From Actinomycetes bacterium (GTDB lineage Bacteria > Actinomycetota > Actinomycetes > Actinomycetales > Cellulomonadaceae), in the NCBI GenBank assembly GCA_023438885.1, contig JAEXPS010000131.1, forward strand, positions 1 through 5,826: a stretch of DNA of 5,826 nucleotides. Direction: 5' to 3'. The position numbers and the translations under genes are program-made. Each line of letters begins with the position of its first letter. The stretch's first letter is position 1. Below, piece after piece: positions 1 to 5,779 of the stretch. The notes under the pieces are model-generated. The model ran no database searches. It saw only the letters and a list, made by a program, of their open reading frames with translations, and was not told the DNA's origin.

Positions 1-22
1 CGGTGCGTCTGCAGACGCACCG
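1..22. repeat. Perfect 22-bp palindrome at the window edge
   Basis: The left half CGGTGCGTCTG (1-11) is followed directly by its exact reverse complement (12-22). As RNA it would form a 9-bp stem with a TGCA loop. A further copy of the right-arm core ACGCACC (15-21) occurs at 34-40. It overlaps the last visible codons of pxpB. It may be a terminator hairpin after a stop just outside the window, or a dyad operator; it has no T-tract within view. Confidence 0.75.
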
Positions 23-764
23 CACGCGCGGGAACGCACCCCACGTCGACCTCATGGGTTGCGCCGCGCTCCGGCGCCGCGACCGTGGCGCTGGCCGGCG
101 CGGGCCCGTCGGGCAGCGGGGCCGTGACGCGTGCGCGCGCGAGGATGAAGCGGACCTGGTCGCCGGGCGACAGGAGCGCGGGTCGGTCGTCGTTCGCCGG
201 GTCGAACAGGACCGCCTCGGTGTGCCCGAGCAGGCGCCAACCGCCGGGCGTGGGGCGGGGATAGACGGCGGCATACTCGCCCGCGATCGCCACCGCGCCC
301 GCCGGCACCCGGGTGCGGGGGGTGTCCAGCCGCGGCACGTGCAGCACCGGGTCGAGGCCCACCAGGTAGGCGAACCCCGGCATGAAGCCGTCGAACGCCA
401 CCCGGTACTCCCCCGCCAGATGCCGCGCGACGACCTCGTCGGCCGAGAGCCCCGCCAGCTTCGCGACCTGCGCCAGGTCCGCGCCGTCGTACACGACCGG
501 GATCTCGACGAGTCGCCCGTCCGAGGTCGTCGGCGCCAGGGACGACGAGCCGACCGCGACCCGCCGCACCTCGCCGGCCCACCGGGACCGGTCCCGGGCC
601 GAGCCGCGCACCAGCACCGTGCACGCGGCCGGCACCACGTCCACCACGCCGTGCGGCGGCGCTGCCCGCAGCGCCGCCCCGAGCCGCGCCACCGCCTCGG
701 CGTCGGACACCTCCACCAGCACGGCGTCGTCGCCGAGCAGGTACCAGCCGAGGTCGTCGGCCAT
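1..764 (-). CDS. pxpB: 5-oxoprolinase subunit PxpB (KipI/YbgJ family), 3' end outside window
   Basis: This is a subunit of the cytoplasmic ATP-dependent 5-oxoprolinase (PxpABC), which opens 5-oxo-L-proline to L-glutamate. In Bacillus subtilis the homologue KipI also inhibits the sporulation kinase KinA. From ATG at 764 the frame is open for 254 codons to the window edge. The family signature is clear: GFMPGFAYLVGLD (residues 126-138), PRLDTPRTRVPAGAVAIAG (144-162), then YPRPTPGGWRLLGHT (168-182) and SPGDQVRFI (199-207), where the conserved domain normally ends. The remaining 47 or so residues are an Ala/Pro-rich tail and then a stretch with weaker codon bias (positions 3-62), so the true C-terminus is uncertain. 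A fusion to PxpC is possible beyond the edge, but the usual PxpC opening (TTVQDLGR-like) is not visible in any minus frame. The start lies 2 bp after the pxpA stop, with no strong ribosome site of its own, which suggests translational coupling. Family assignment is firm; the 3' end is not. Confidence 0.9.
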   Translation of the reverse strand, partial: MADDLGWYLLGDDAVLVEVSDAEAVARLGAALRAAPPHGVVDVVPAACTVLVRGSARDRSRWAGEVRRVAVGSSSLAPTTSDGRLVEIPVVYDGADLAQVAKLAGLSADEVVARHLAGEYRVAFDGFMPGFAYLVGLDPVLHVPRLDTPRTRVPAGAVAIAGEYAAVYPRPTPGGWRLLGHTEAVLFDPANDDRPALLSPGDQVRFILARARVTAPLPDGPAPASATVAAPERGATHEVDVGCVPARAVRLQTH

Positions 765-766
765 GC

Positions 767-1558
767 TCAGGGCCTGTCGAGCAAGTCCGACGCCGGGGAC
801 GAGAAGGCCAGCACGTCCACGCCGGCCGCGGCGAGCGCCGAACGCGCAGCGCCGGCGATCTGCGCCGAGCCGGGGGTGTCGGAGTGCACGCAGAGCGTGT
901 CCGCAGGGACCGCGATCACGGTGCCGTCCGTCGCGACCACCGTTCCCTCGGTGGCGAGCCGCACCGCGCGCTCCCCGGCCAGCAACGGGCTGGTGACGAG
1001 CGCGCCGGGCTGGCCGCGGGGCACCAGCGTCCCGTCGGGCCGGTAGGCGCGGTCGATGAAGGCCTCCCGGACGGTCGCGATCCCGGCCTCGTCGGCCAGG
1101 GCGAGGACACGCGAGCCCGGCGGCCCGACGAGGGCCAGTGGCCGGCCGAACCTGAGGACGGCCTCGACGACGGCGCGCGCCTGCTCGTCGTCCTGCGCGA
1201 TGCGGTTGTAGAGCGCGCCGTGCGGCTTGACGTGACCCATCACGCACCCGACCGACTGGGCGAGGGCGTCGACCGCGCCGAGCTGGTAGAGCACCTGCGC
1301 GGTGAGCAACGGGGCCGGCACGTCCGTCGGGCGCCGGCCGAAGCCGTCGTAGTCGTCGTACGACGGGTGGGCACCGACCGCCACCCCGCGCTGCCGCGCG
1401 CGCTGGCAGGTGGCGAGGATCGTCGGCGGATCGCCCGCATGGAACCCCGCGGCGACGTTGACGCTGGTCACCAGGCCGAGAAGCTCCTCGTCCGGCACCG
1501 GGCCGGTTCGCCAGGGACCGTCGCCCTCGCCGAGGTCGGCATTGAGGTCGATGCGCAC
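767..1558 (-). CDS. pxpA: 5-oxoprolinase subunit PxpA (LamB/YcsF family)
   Basis: This subunit carries the LamB/YcsF domain and works with PxpB and PxpC in ATP-dependent hydrolysis of 5-oxoproline, a damaged or cyclised form of glutamine and glutamate. The 263-residue product spans the whole family: RIDLNADLGEG at the N-terminus (2-12), SVNVAAGFHAGDP (32-44), VGAHPSYDDYDGFGRR (61-76), GHVKPHGALYN (108-118), EAFIDRAYRPDGTLVPR (165-181) and CVHSDTPGSA (223-232). The last motif usually reads CVHGD, so Ser replaces Gly here. A longer frame runs upstream to 1711, but I chose GTG at 1558 because the family begins with this IDLNxDLGE motif and because GGGAGGA (minus strand, 1572-1566) sits 7 nt upstream. 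pxpB follows after 2 bp, so the two form an operon. The stop is TGA at 769-767. Confidence 0.95.
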   Translation of the reverse strand: MRIDLNADLGEGDGPWRTGPVPDEELLGLVTSVNVAAGFHAGDPPTILATCQRARQRGVAVGAHPSYDDYDGFGRRPTDVPAPLLTAQVLYQLGAVDALAQSVGCVMGHVKPHGALYNRIAQDDEQARAVVEAVLRFGRPLALVGPPGSRVLALADEAGIATVREAFIDRAYRPDGTLVPRGQPGALVTSPLLAGERAVRLATEGTVVATDGTVIAVPADTLCVHSDTPGSAQIAGAARSALAAAGVDVLAFSSPASDLLDRP

Positions 1559-1703
1559 GTGCCGATCCTCCCGCGGCGCCCCGGAGGACCGGTAGTGGGT
1601 CCGCAGGTGGACTGGGCCGCCGGCCGGATCACTCCTTCGTGGGATCACCGACCAGCCCGGGCTCCGATGACCGGGCCGGCCGGCCTTGGGGATCGTGGAA
1701 GCC
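1559..1703. promoter_or_regulatory. Divergent spacer between pxpA and the VanY-like gene
   Basis: These 145 bp separate divergently transcribed genes, so promoters for both should lie here. I see no clear -35/-10 pair on either strand. The visible structure is a direct repeat GGATCAC at 1626-1632 and 1642-1648 (16 bp apart, start to start) and a GC-rich patch of nested GGCC/CCGG palindromes at 1671-1685. The spacer is open in several frames, but only through high G+C content. Confidence 0.45.
1566..1572 (-). promoter_or_regulatory. Shine-Dalgarno site of pxpA
   Basis: GGGAGGA on the minus strand lies 7 nt before the GTG at 1558. It is the strongest ribosome site in the area and decides for the GTG start over the upstream ATG at 1711 of the longer open frame. 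Confidence 0.8.
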
Positions 1704-2276
1704 GTGAGCATCTACATCCACGGCCGACCCGAACGCGAGGCATCCCGGCGGAACCGGTGGGCGTTCGCACTCCTGCTGCTGCTCGCGGCCGCCCTCGTCG
1801 CGGCGGGCGTGTGGATGCTCGTCGGCAGCAGCCCCGCGGGTGCGGCCGAGACACCCCCGCCCGCCGTGGTGTCGGACCAGACCGCGCCCACGCCGGTGCC
1901 CACCGCGCTGTCGCACGAGCTCAAGGTTCGGTTCGACGAGGCCGCGCTCGTCGCGGCTGCGGACGGCATCACCCTGGAGATCACGTCAGGTGCGCGCACT
2001 GTGGCGGAGCAGAACGCGCTGATCGCGGAGGCGGTGGTGACCTACGGCTCCGAGGCGGAGGCCCATCGGTACGTGCTGCCCGCCGCCAAGTCCGCGCACG
2101 TGCACGGGCTGGCCATCGACGTCGGGCCCGCGCCCGGCGCGACGTGGCTCGGCGAGCACGGTGCGGCCTTCGGCCTGTGCCGCACCTACGCGAACGAGGC
2201 CTGGCACTTCGAGCCGGTGATCGAGCCGGGCGGCACGTGCCCGGAGCCACGCCCGGACTCGTCCTGGGGCTGGTAG
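1704..2276 (+). CDS. Membrane-anchored D-alanyl-D-alanine carboxypeptidase, VanY-like (peptidase family M15)
   Basis: This is a probable zinc peptidase acting on peptidoglycan stem peptides outside the membrane, most likely removing the terminal D-Ala. The 190-residue product has a short basic N-terminus (residues 1-18), one membrane segment (about 19-40), a Pro/Ala/Thr-rich linker to about 70, and a small catalytic domain. M15 hallmarks are SGARTVAEQ (95-103, substrate-binding Arg98), SAHVHGLAIDVG (130-141, zinc ligands His132 and Asp139) and EAWHFE (165-170, catalytic Glu165, zinc ligand His168). Cys159 and Cys179 could form a disulfide. Start choice is open: GTG 1704 is preferred because the basic stretch and membrane helix follow directly, with GGGG at 1688-1691 as a distant ribosome site, but TTG 1686 and GTG 1695 are in frame. 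The VanY name does not imply vancomycin resistance: no VanH, VanA-type ligase, VanX or VanRS is present. Exact specificity (DD- or LD-carboxypeptidase) cannot be told. Confidence 0.88.
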   Translation: MSIYIHGRPEREASRRNRWAFALLLLLAAALVAAGVWMLVGSSPAGAAETPPPAVVSDQTAPTPVPTALSHELKVRFDEAALVAAADGITLEITSGARTVAEQNALIAEAVVTYGSEAEAHRYVLPAAKSAHVHGLAIDVGPAPGATWLGEHGAAFGLCRTYANEAWHFEPVIEPGGTCPEPRPDSSWGW

Positions 2277-2289
2277 GCGTCGCGTGCCG

Positions 2290-2309
2290 CCCGGCTCGAA
2301 GAGGCCGGG
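2290..2309. terminator. Hairpin between convergent stop codons, probable bidirectional terminator
   Basis: CCCGGC (2290-2295) pairs with GCCGGG (2304-2309) around an 8-nt loop, giving a 6-bp all-GC stem. It fills the 33-bp gap between the TAG of the VanY-like gene (2274-2276) and the TGA of the surface-protein gene (2312-2310). There is no U-tract on either side, as is common for actinobacterial terminators. The position supports the call more than the stem strength does. Confidence 0.55.
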
Positions 2310-3161
2310 TCAGTCGGTGTCAACCGCCGCCGGAGCGCGGCGCCGCTCCCGGAGCGACAGCACGAGGGCCCCCGTGCCGAGGGCGAGCACCGCGACCGCG
2401 CCGAGGGCGAGTGGGGCCGTGTCACTACCGGTCGCGGCGAGCACCACGGTGCGGGGGGCGGGGTCGGCGGGGTCGGCAGGCTCGCTGGGATCCTCCGAAG
2501 CGAGCACCACGGTCGACACGGCGGGCTCGTCCGAGACGGGGGTCGTCGTCGGCTCGTCCGTCGCCGGCGCGGTCGGCTGGTCGGTCGCGGGAGTCGTCGG
2601 CTCGTCAGTGGCGGGCGCGGTCGGCTGGTCCGTCGCCGGCGCGGTCGGCTCGTCCGTGGCGGGCGCGGTCGGCTCGTCCGTGGCGGGCGCGGTCGGCTGA
2701 TCCGTCGCAGGCGCCGTCGGCTGATCCGTCGCCGGCGCGGTCGGCTGGTCCGTCGCCGGCGCGGTCGGCTGATCCGTCGCCGGCGCGGTCGGCTCGTCCG
2801 TCGTGGGGGGCCAGGTGACGCCCTCGGGCAGCTGGCACCCGTTGTTCCAGATGGCCTGGCCGGCCTCCGTCCAGTTCTTGCCCGCATAGCCGGCCAGCGG
2901 CGGAATGATGTCCCAGGCATGCTGGCCGTGCCCACCCGGCCAGGACGCCGCGTTGGGCTCGATGAGCACCAGTTCGCCTCCGCCGCTGCCGTTGCCGGTG
3001 TGGCAGATGACAGCGCGCGCGCCGGGGTCCAGCTCGCCGCCCTTTGGGGCGGCTGTCGCCGTGGTGGCCGAGATCGCCACGCCCAGGGCGGCGGCGACGA
3101 CGCCCGCCGCGATGGCGGACGTCCGCGCGATGGCGCGACGGTCTGAGGTACGGGAAGTCAT
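2310..3161 (-). CDS. Secreted surface protein with Cys-paired N-terminal domain, 11 octapeptide repeats and LAXTG sortase signal
   Basis: Function unknown; it is predicted to be exported and attached to the cell wall. The 283-residue product has, in order: a signal peptide (residues 1 to about 38, basic start, hydrophobic core about 18-32, cleavage near ATA-A); a compact domain (about 48-109) with ICHTGN (52-57), GHGQHAWDIIPP (77-88), GKNWTEAGQAIWNNGC (94-109) and two cysteines, Cys53 and Cys109, likely to pair; eleven 8-residue repeats of TD(Q/E)PTAPA type (121-208) as a rigid Pro/Thr stalk; and a sorting signal of LAATG (241-245), a hydrophobic segment (249-270) and RERRR. LAXTG is the motif of class E sortases of high-GC Gram-positives. 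I recall the CHxTG...GHxxH..DIIPP pattern in other secreted actinobacterial proteins without a known role. ATG 3161 is chosen over ATG 3215 because it starts the signal peptide and has AAGGA (3176-3172) 10 nt upstream. RR at residues 8-9 hints weakly at Tat export. Confidence 0.85.
   Translation of the reverse strand: MTSRTSDRRAIARTSAIAAGVVAAALGVAISATTATAAPKGGELDPGARAVICHTGNGSGGGELVLIEPNAASWPGGHGQHAWDIIPPLAGYAGKNWTEAGQAIWNNGCQLPEGVTWPPTTDEPTAPATDQPTAPATDQPTAPATDQPTAPATDQPTAPATDEPTAPATDEPTAPATDQPTAPATDEPTTPATDQPTAPATDEPTTTPVSDEPAVSTVVLASEDPSEPADPADPAPRTVVLAATGSDTAPLALGAVAVLALGTGALVLSLRERRRAPAAVDTD
2427..2441 (-). other. LAATG class E sortase recognition motif (codons)
   Basis: Residues 241-245 of the surface protein read LAATG, followed by a hydrophobic stretch (residues 249-270) and RERRR. 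This three-part arrangement is the cell-wall sorting signal; cleavage would be expected between Thr244 and Gly245. No sortase gene lies in the window. Confidence 0.8.
2538..2801 (-). repeat. In-frame 24-bp tandem repeat, 11 units, encoding TD(Q/E)PTAPA
   Basis: Eleven uninterrupted 24-bp units (264 bp) each encode eight residues. The unit order by third residue is E, Q, Q, Q, Q, E, E, Q, E, Q, E from N- to C-terminus. Units 9 and 11 differ in the second half (TTPA, TTTP), and a decayed twelfth unit (VSDEPAVS) follows. Several units are nearly identical in DNA. Because 24 is a multiple of three, gain or loss of units changes stalk length without a frameshift. Confidence 0.92.
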
Positions 3162-3376
3162 CGGGATGCAGTCCTTCTCGACAAGTTGGTCGGGCGTCCA
3201 GGAGTTGGCTGGCACGGACGCTATCCACCGGGAGCGAGGTCTCCGGGCGAGTCAGCGGGTGATTTGGACGCTTGTCCGGGTGAAAGTCTCAGCAGGTCAC
3301 AAGATCGCCTCTCACCTATCGATACCGCTGGTCTCACATTCCCGACCACCTGGGACCGCCGTGTGAGGATGTCCGC
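3162..3376. promoter_or_regulatory. Divergent spacer between surface-protein gene and helicase gene
   Basis: These 215 bp hold no supported gene and should carry the promoters of both neighbours. AAGGA (minus strand, 3176-3172) is the likely ribosome site of the surface protein, and TGAGGA (3364-3369) that of the helicase. Locally A/T-richer patches occur at 3254-3264 and 3314-3325, the second containing the perfect 8-bp palindrome TATCGATA (3317-3324). TCTCA recurs at 3287, 3310 and 3332. No convincing -35/-10 pair could be fixed by eye. Confidence 0.5.
3364..3369 (+). promoter_or_regulatory. Shine-Dalgarno site of the helicase gene
   Basis: TGAGGA ends 7 nt before GTG 3377 and supports that start. 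A nearby ATG at 3369 overlaps the site and is in another frame, so it is not used for the helicase. Confidence 0.7.
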
Positions 3377-5779
3377 GTGCCCAGCAGCGACCTCCTCGAC
3401 GTGCTGCTCGCCGGCGGTCTGCGTGCCGACCGGGCGTTGCACGTGCGTCACCTGGAGCCCCGCGAGGGACGCACCGTCGACTGGCCGGCCTGGGCCGATC
3501 CGGACCTGGTCACCGGCTACCGCGCCCTCGGCGTGGAGCAGCCCTGGGAGCACCAGGCCGCTGCCGCCGAGGCCGCGTGGGCCGGCCGCCACACCGTGGT
3601 CGCGACCTCCACCGGCTCCGGCAAGTCGATGACCTTCTGGCTGCCGGCGCTGTCCGCCGCCCGCGGCTCGTCGGCCCGCCCGGAGCGCGTGGACGCAGGC
3701 GCGCGAGCCGGCACGGCGGGCCCAAGCCGCCGCCCCGCCACCCTCTACCTCTGCCCGACGAAGGCGCTCGCCGCCGACCAGCTCGCCGGCGCCGAGCGCC
3801 TGCTGGGTGCCGCCGGCATCCGGGACGTGCGCGTCACCACGTGCGACGGCGACTCGTCGGCCGACGAGCGCCGCTGGGCCCGCGAGTACGCGGACGCGGT
3901 GCTGACCAACCCCGACTTCCTCCACTACACGCTGCTCCCCCAGCACGAGCGCTGGTCGCGGCTGCTGGCGAGCCTCGCGTTCATCGTGGTCGACGAGGGC
4001 CACGCCTACCGCGGGGTGTTCGGCGCGCACGTGGGGCTGGTGCTACGGCGGTTGCGGAGGCTGGCGGCCGCCTACGGCTCGAGCCCGACCTTCGTCCTCG
4101 CCTCCGCCACCACCGCCGACCCGGCGGTGAGCACCGCGCGTCTCGTCGGCGTCGAGCCCGACGAGGTCACCGCCGTCACCGACGACGCCTCCCCCTCCGG
4201 CCGGCGCACCGTGGTGCTGTGGCGGCCGCCCGAGCTGCCAGGTGGCGGCTCACCCTTCCCGGAAGGGGACGACGACCCCTGGGGCCCCCTCGAACGGCCG
4301 CGCCGCACTGCCACCGCGGAGACCGCGGACCTTCTGGCGGACCTCGTCAGCACCGGCGCTCGGACCCTCGCCTTCACCAGATCGCGTCGCGGCGCCGAAT
4401 CCGTGGCGACCTCCGCCCGCCGCCACCTCGCCGAGGTGGACGAGTCGCTGCCGCCCCTCGTCTCCGCCTACCGCGGCGGCTACCTGCCGGAGGAGCGCCG
4501 CGAGCTCGAGCGCGCCATCCGCACCGGCGAGCTGCGCGCGCTGGCCACCACCAACGCCCTCGAGCTGGGCGTCGACATCACCGGGCTGGACGCGGTGGTG
4601 GTGGCCGGCTGGCCGGGCACGCGCGTCTCGTTCTGGCAGCAGGTGGGCCGCGCGGGGCGTGCGGGTGCCGAGGGGCTGGCCGTGCTCGTCGCGCGCGAGG
4701 ACCCGCTGGACACCTACCTGGTGCAGCACCCGGCCGCCGTCCTCGACACCCCCGTCGAGGCCACGGTCTTCGACACCGGCAACCCGTACGTGCTCGCCCC
4801 GCACCTGGCCGCCACCGCCGCCGAGCGTCCCTTACGAGCCGACGAGCTCACCCTGTTCGGTCCGCACGCGCCGTCGGTGCTCGACGACCTCGTCGAGCGC
4901 GGGTGGCTGCGGCGCCGGTCGTCGGGCTGGTACTGGACCCACCCGGAGCCGGCCTCCCGCCTCACCGACCTGCGCGGTGCCGGCGGCCCGGCCGTGCGGG
5001 TGGTCGAGGCCGAGACGGGCACGCTACTGGGCACCGTGGACGCGGGCTCGGCCGACTCGACCGTGCACGAGGGGGCCGTCTACGTGCACCAGGGCGCCAC
5101 GTTCGTGGTCGACGCACTGAGCCTCGAGGACGGGATCGCGCTGGTCACCCGTCGCGACGTCGACTACGGCACGTGGGCGCGGTGGGTGACGTCGACCGAG
5201 ATCGAGCGCGTCGACGCCTCCGTGGAGTGGGGCCCGATCACCTGGGGCTTCGGCGCCGTGGACGTCACGTCGCAGGTGCTCTCCTACCAGCGCAAACGCA
5301 TCCCCGACCTCCAGGTGCTCGGCACGCAGGACCTCGACATGCCCGCGCGCACCCTGCCGACCACCGCCGTGTGGTGGACCGCCCCGGCCGACGTGCTGCT
5401 CGCGGCGGGTGTCACCGCCGAGCTGGCCCCTGGGGCGCTGCACGCCGCCGAGCACGCGTCGATCGGCCTGCTGCCGCTGCTCGCCACCTGCGACCGCTGG
5501 GACCTCGGCGGGCTGTCGACCGTGCTGCACCCGGACACGGGGCACGCGACGGTGTTCGTCCACGACGGGTACCCCGGCGGGGCGGGCTTCGCCGAGCGAG
5601 GCTTCCACCTGGGTGCGACGTGGCTGCGCGCCACGCGCGACGCGATCGCCGGGTGCGGCTGCGCCTCGGGCTGCCCTGGCTGCGTGCAGTCGCCGAAGTG
5701 CGGCAACGGCAACGAGCCCCTGGAGAAGGACGCGGCGGTGCGGCTGCTGGACGTGGTGCTGTCCCACGCCCCGGCGTAG
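3377..5779 (+). CDS. Superfamily 2 DNA helicase with C-terminal tetracysteine domain (SftH/MrfA/YprA group, DUF1998)
   Basis: This is an ATP-dependent DNA translocase/helicase. Characterised relatives are mycobacterial SftH (3'-5'), B. subtilis MrfA/YprA (mitomycin C repair) and fungal Hrq1; a DNA-repair role is inferred from them. The 800-residue product has a Q-like EHQ (58-60), Walker A ATSTGSGKS (76-84), PTKALAADQL (127-136), TNPD (177-180), motif II DEGH (206-209), SAT (243-245), FTRSRRGAE (333-341), TTNALELGVDITGLD (391-405) and QQVGRAGRAG (421-430), so both RecA-like lobes are complete. The C-terminal part has AEHA (691-694), GYPGGAGFAERGF (731-743) and the Cys cluster C-x-C-x3-C-x2-C-x5-C (760-775), a probable metal site. 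Low-complexity inserts lie at about 94-120 and 283-312. Leu486 is encoded by TTA, very rare at this G+C content. The gene stands alone here, and no MrfB-like nuclease is visible. Whether it unwinds or only translocates on DNA cannot be told. Confidence 0.95.
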   Translation: MPSSDLLDVLLAGGLRADRALHVRHLEPREGRTVDWPAWADPDLVTGYRALGVEQPWEHQAAAAEAAWAGRHTVVATSTGSGKSMTFWLPALSAARGSSARPERVDAGARAGTAGPSRRPATLYLCPTKALAADQLAGAERLLGAAGIRDVRVTTCDGDSSADERRWAREYADAVLTNPDFLHYTLLPQHERWSRLLASLAFIVVDEGHAYRGVFGAHVGLVLRRLRRLAAAYGSSPTFVLASATTADPAVSTARLVGVEPDEVTAVTDDASPSGRRTVVLWRPPELPGGGSPFPEGDDDPWGPLERPRRTATAETADLLADLVSTGARTLAFTRSRRGAESVATSARRHLAEVDESLPPLVSAYRGGYLPEERRELERAIRTGELRALATTNALELGVDITGLDAVVVAGWPGTRVSFWQQVGRAGRAGAEGLAVLVAREDPLDTYLVQHPAAVLDTPVEATVFDTGNPYVLAPHLAATAAERPLRADELTLFGPHAPSVLDDLVERGWLRRRSSGWYWTHPEPASRLTDLRGAGGPAVRVVEAETGTLLGTVDAGSADSTVHEGAVYVHQGATFVVDALSLEDGIALVTRRDVDYGTWARWVTSTEIERVDASVEWGPITWGFGAVDVTSQVLSYQRKRIPDLQVLGTQDLDMPARTLPTTAVWWTAPADVLLAAGVTAELAPGALHAAEHASIGLLPLLATCDRWDLGGLSTVLHPDTGHATVFVHDGYPGGAGFAERGFHLGATWLRATRDAIAGCGCASGCPGCVQSPKCGNGNEPLEKDAAVRLLDVVLSHAPA

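Noticed and set aside
3..1046. A 347-codon plus-strand open frame at the left edge
   Set aside because: It is antisense to pxpB and pxpA, whose protein motifs are unmistakable; the composition is Arg/His/Gly-rich with no motif.
1599..1612. GTCC/GGAC inverted repeat in the pxpA upstream spacer
   Set aside because: Four-base arms are expected by chance in such GC-rich DNA.
1704..2276. Vancomycin-resistance determinant
   Set aside because: Only a VanY-like M15 peptidase is present; such enzymes are common housekeeping wall proteins, and no other van gene is nearby.
2284..2700. Plus-strand open frame with repeated VGxSVAGA-type units
   Set aside because: It is the antisense reading of the 24-bp repeats; any frame stays open across repeats of length divisible by three.
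2538..2801. Possible CRISPR array
   Set aside because: The 24-bp units are contiguous without spacers and encode a regular Thr/Pro repeat in a secreted protein.
884..2818. A 644-codon plus-strand open frame crossing pxpA, the VanY-like gene and the repeat region
   Set aside because: It is antisense or out of frame to three recognisable genes, is highly Arg/Gly/Ala-rich, shows no domain, and arises because stops are rare at this G+C content.
3162..3215. N-terminal extension of the surface protein from ATG 3215
   Set aside because: The extra 18 residues precede a complete signal peptide, and the internal ATG 3161 has a suitable ribosome site.
3272..3294. TTGTCCGGGTG resembling the RecA-independent (PafBC-type) DNA-damage promoter motif upstream of the helicase
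   Set aside because: It needs an inserted base in the first block, and no TAnnnT element follows at the required distance.
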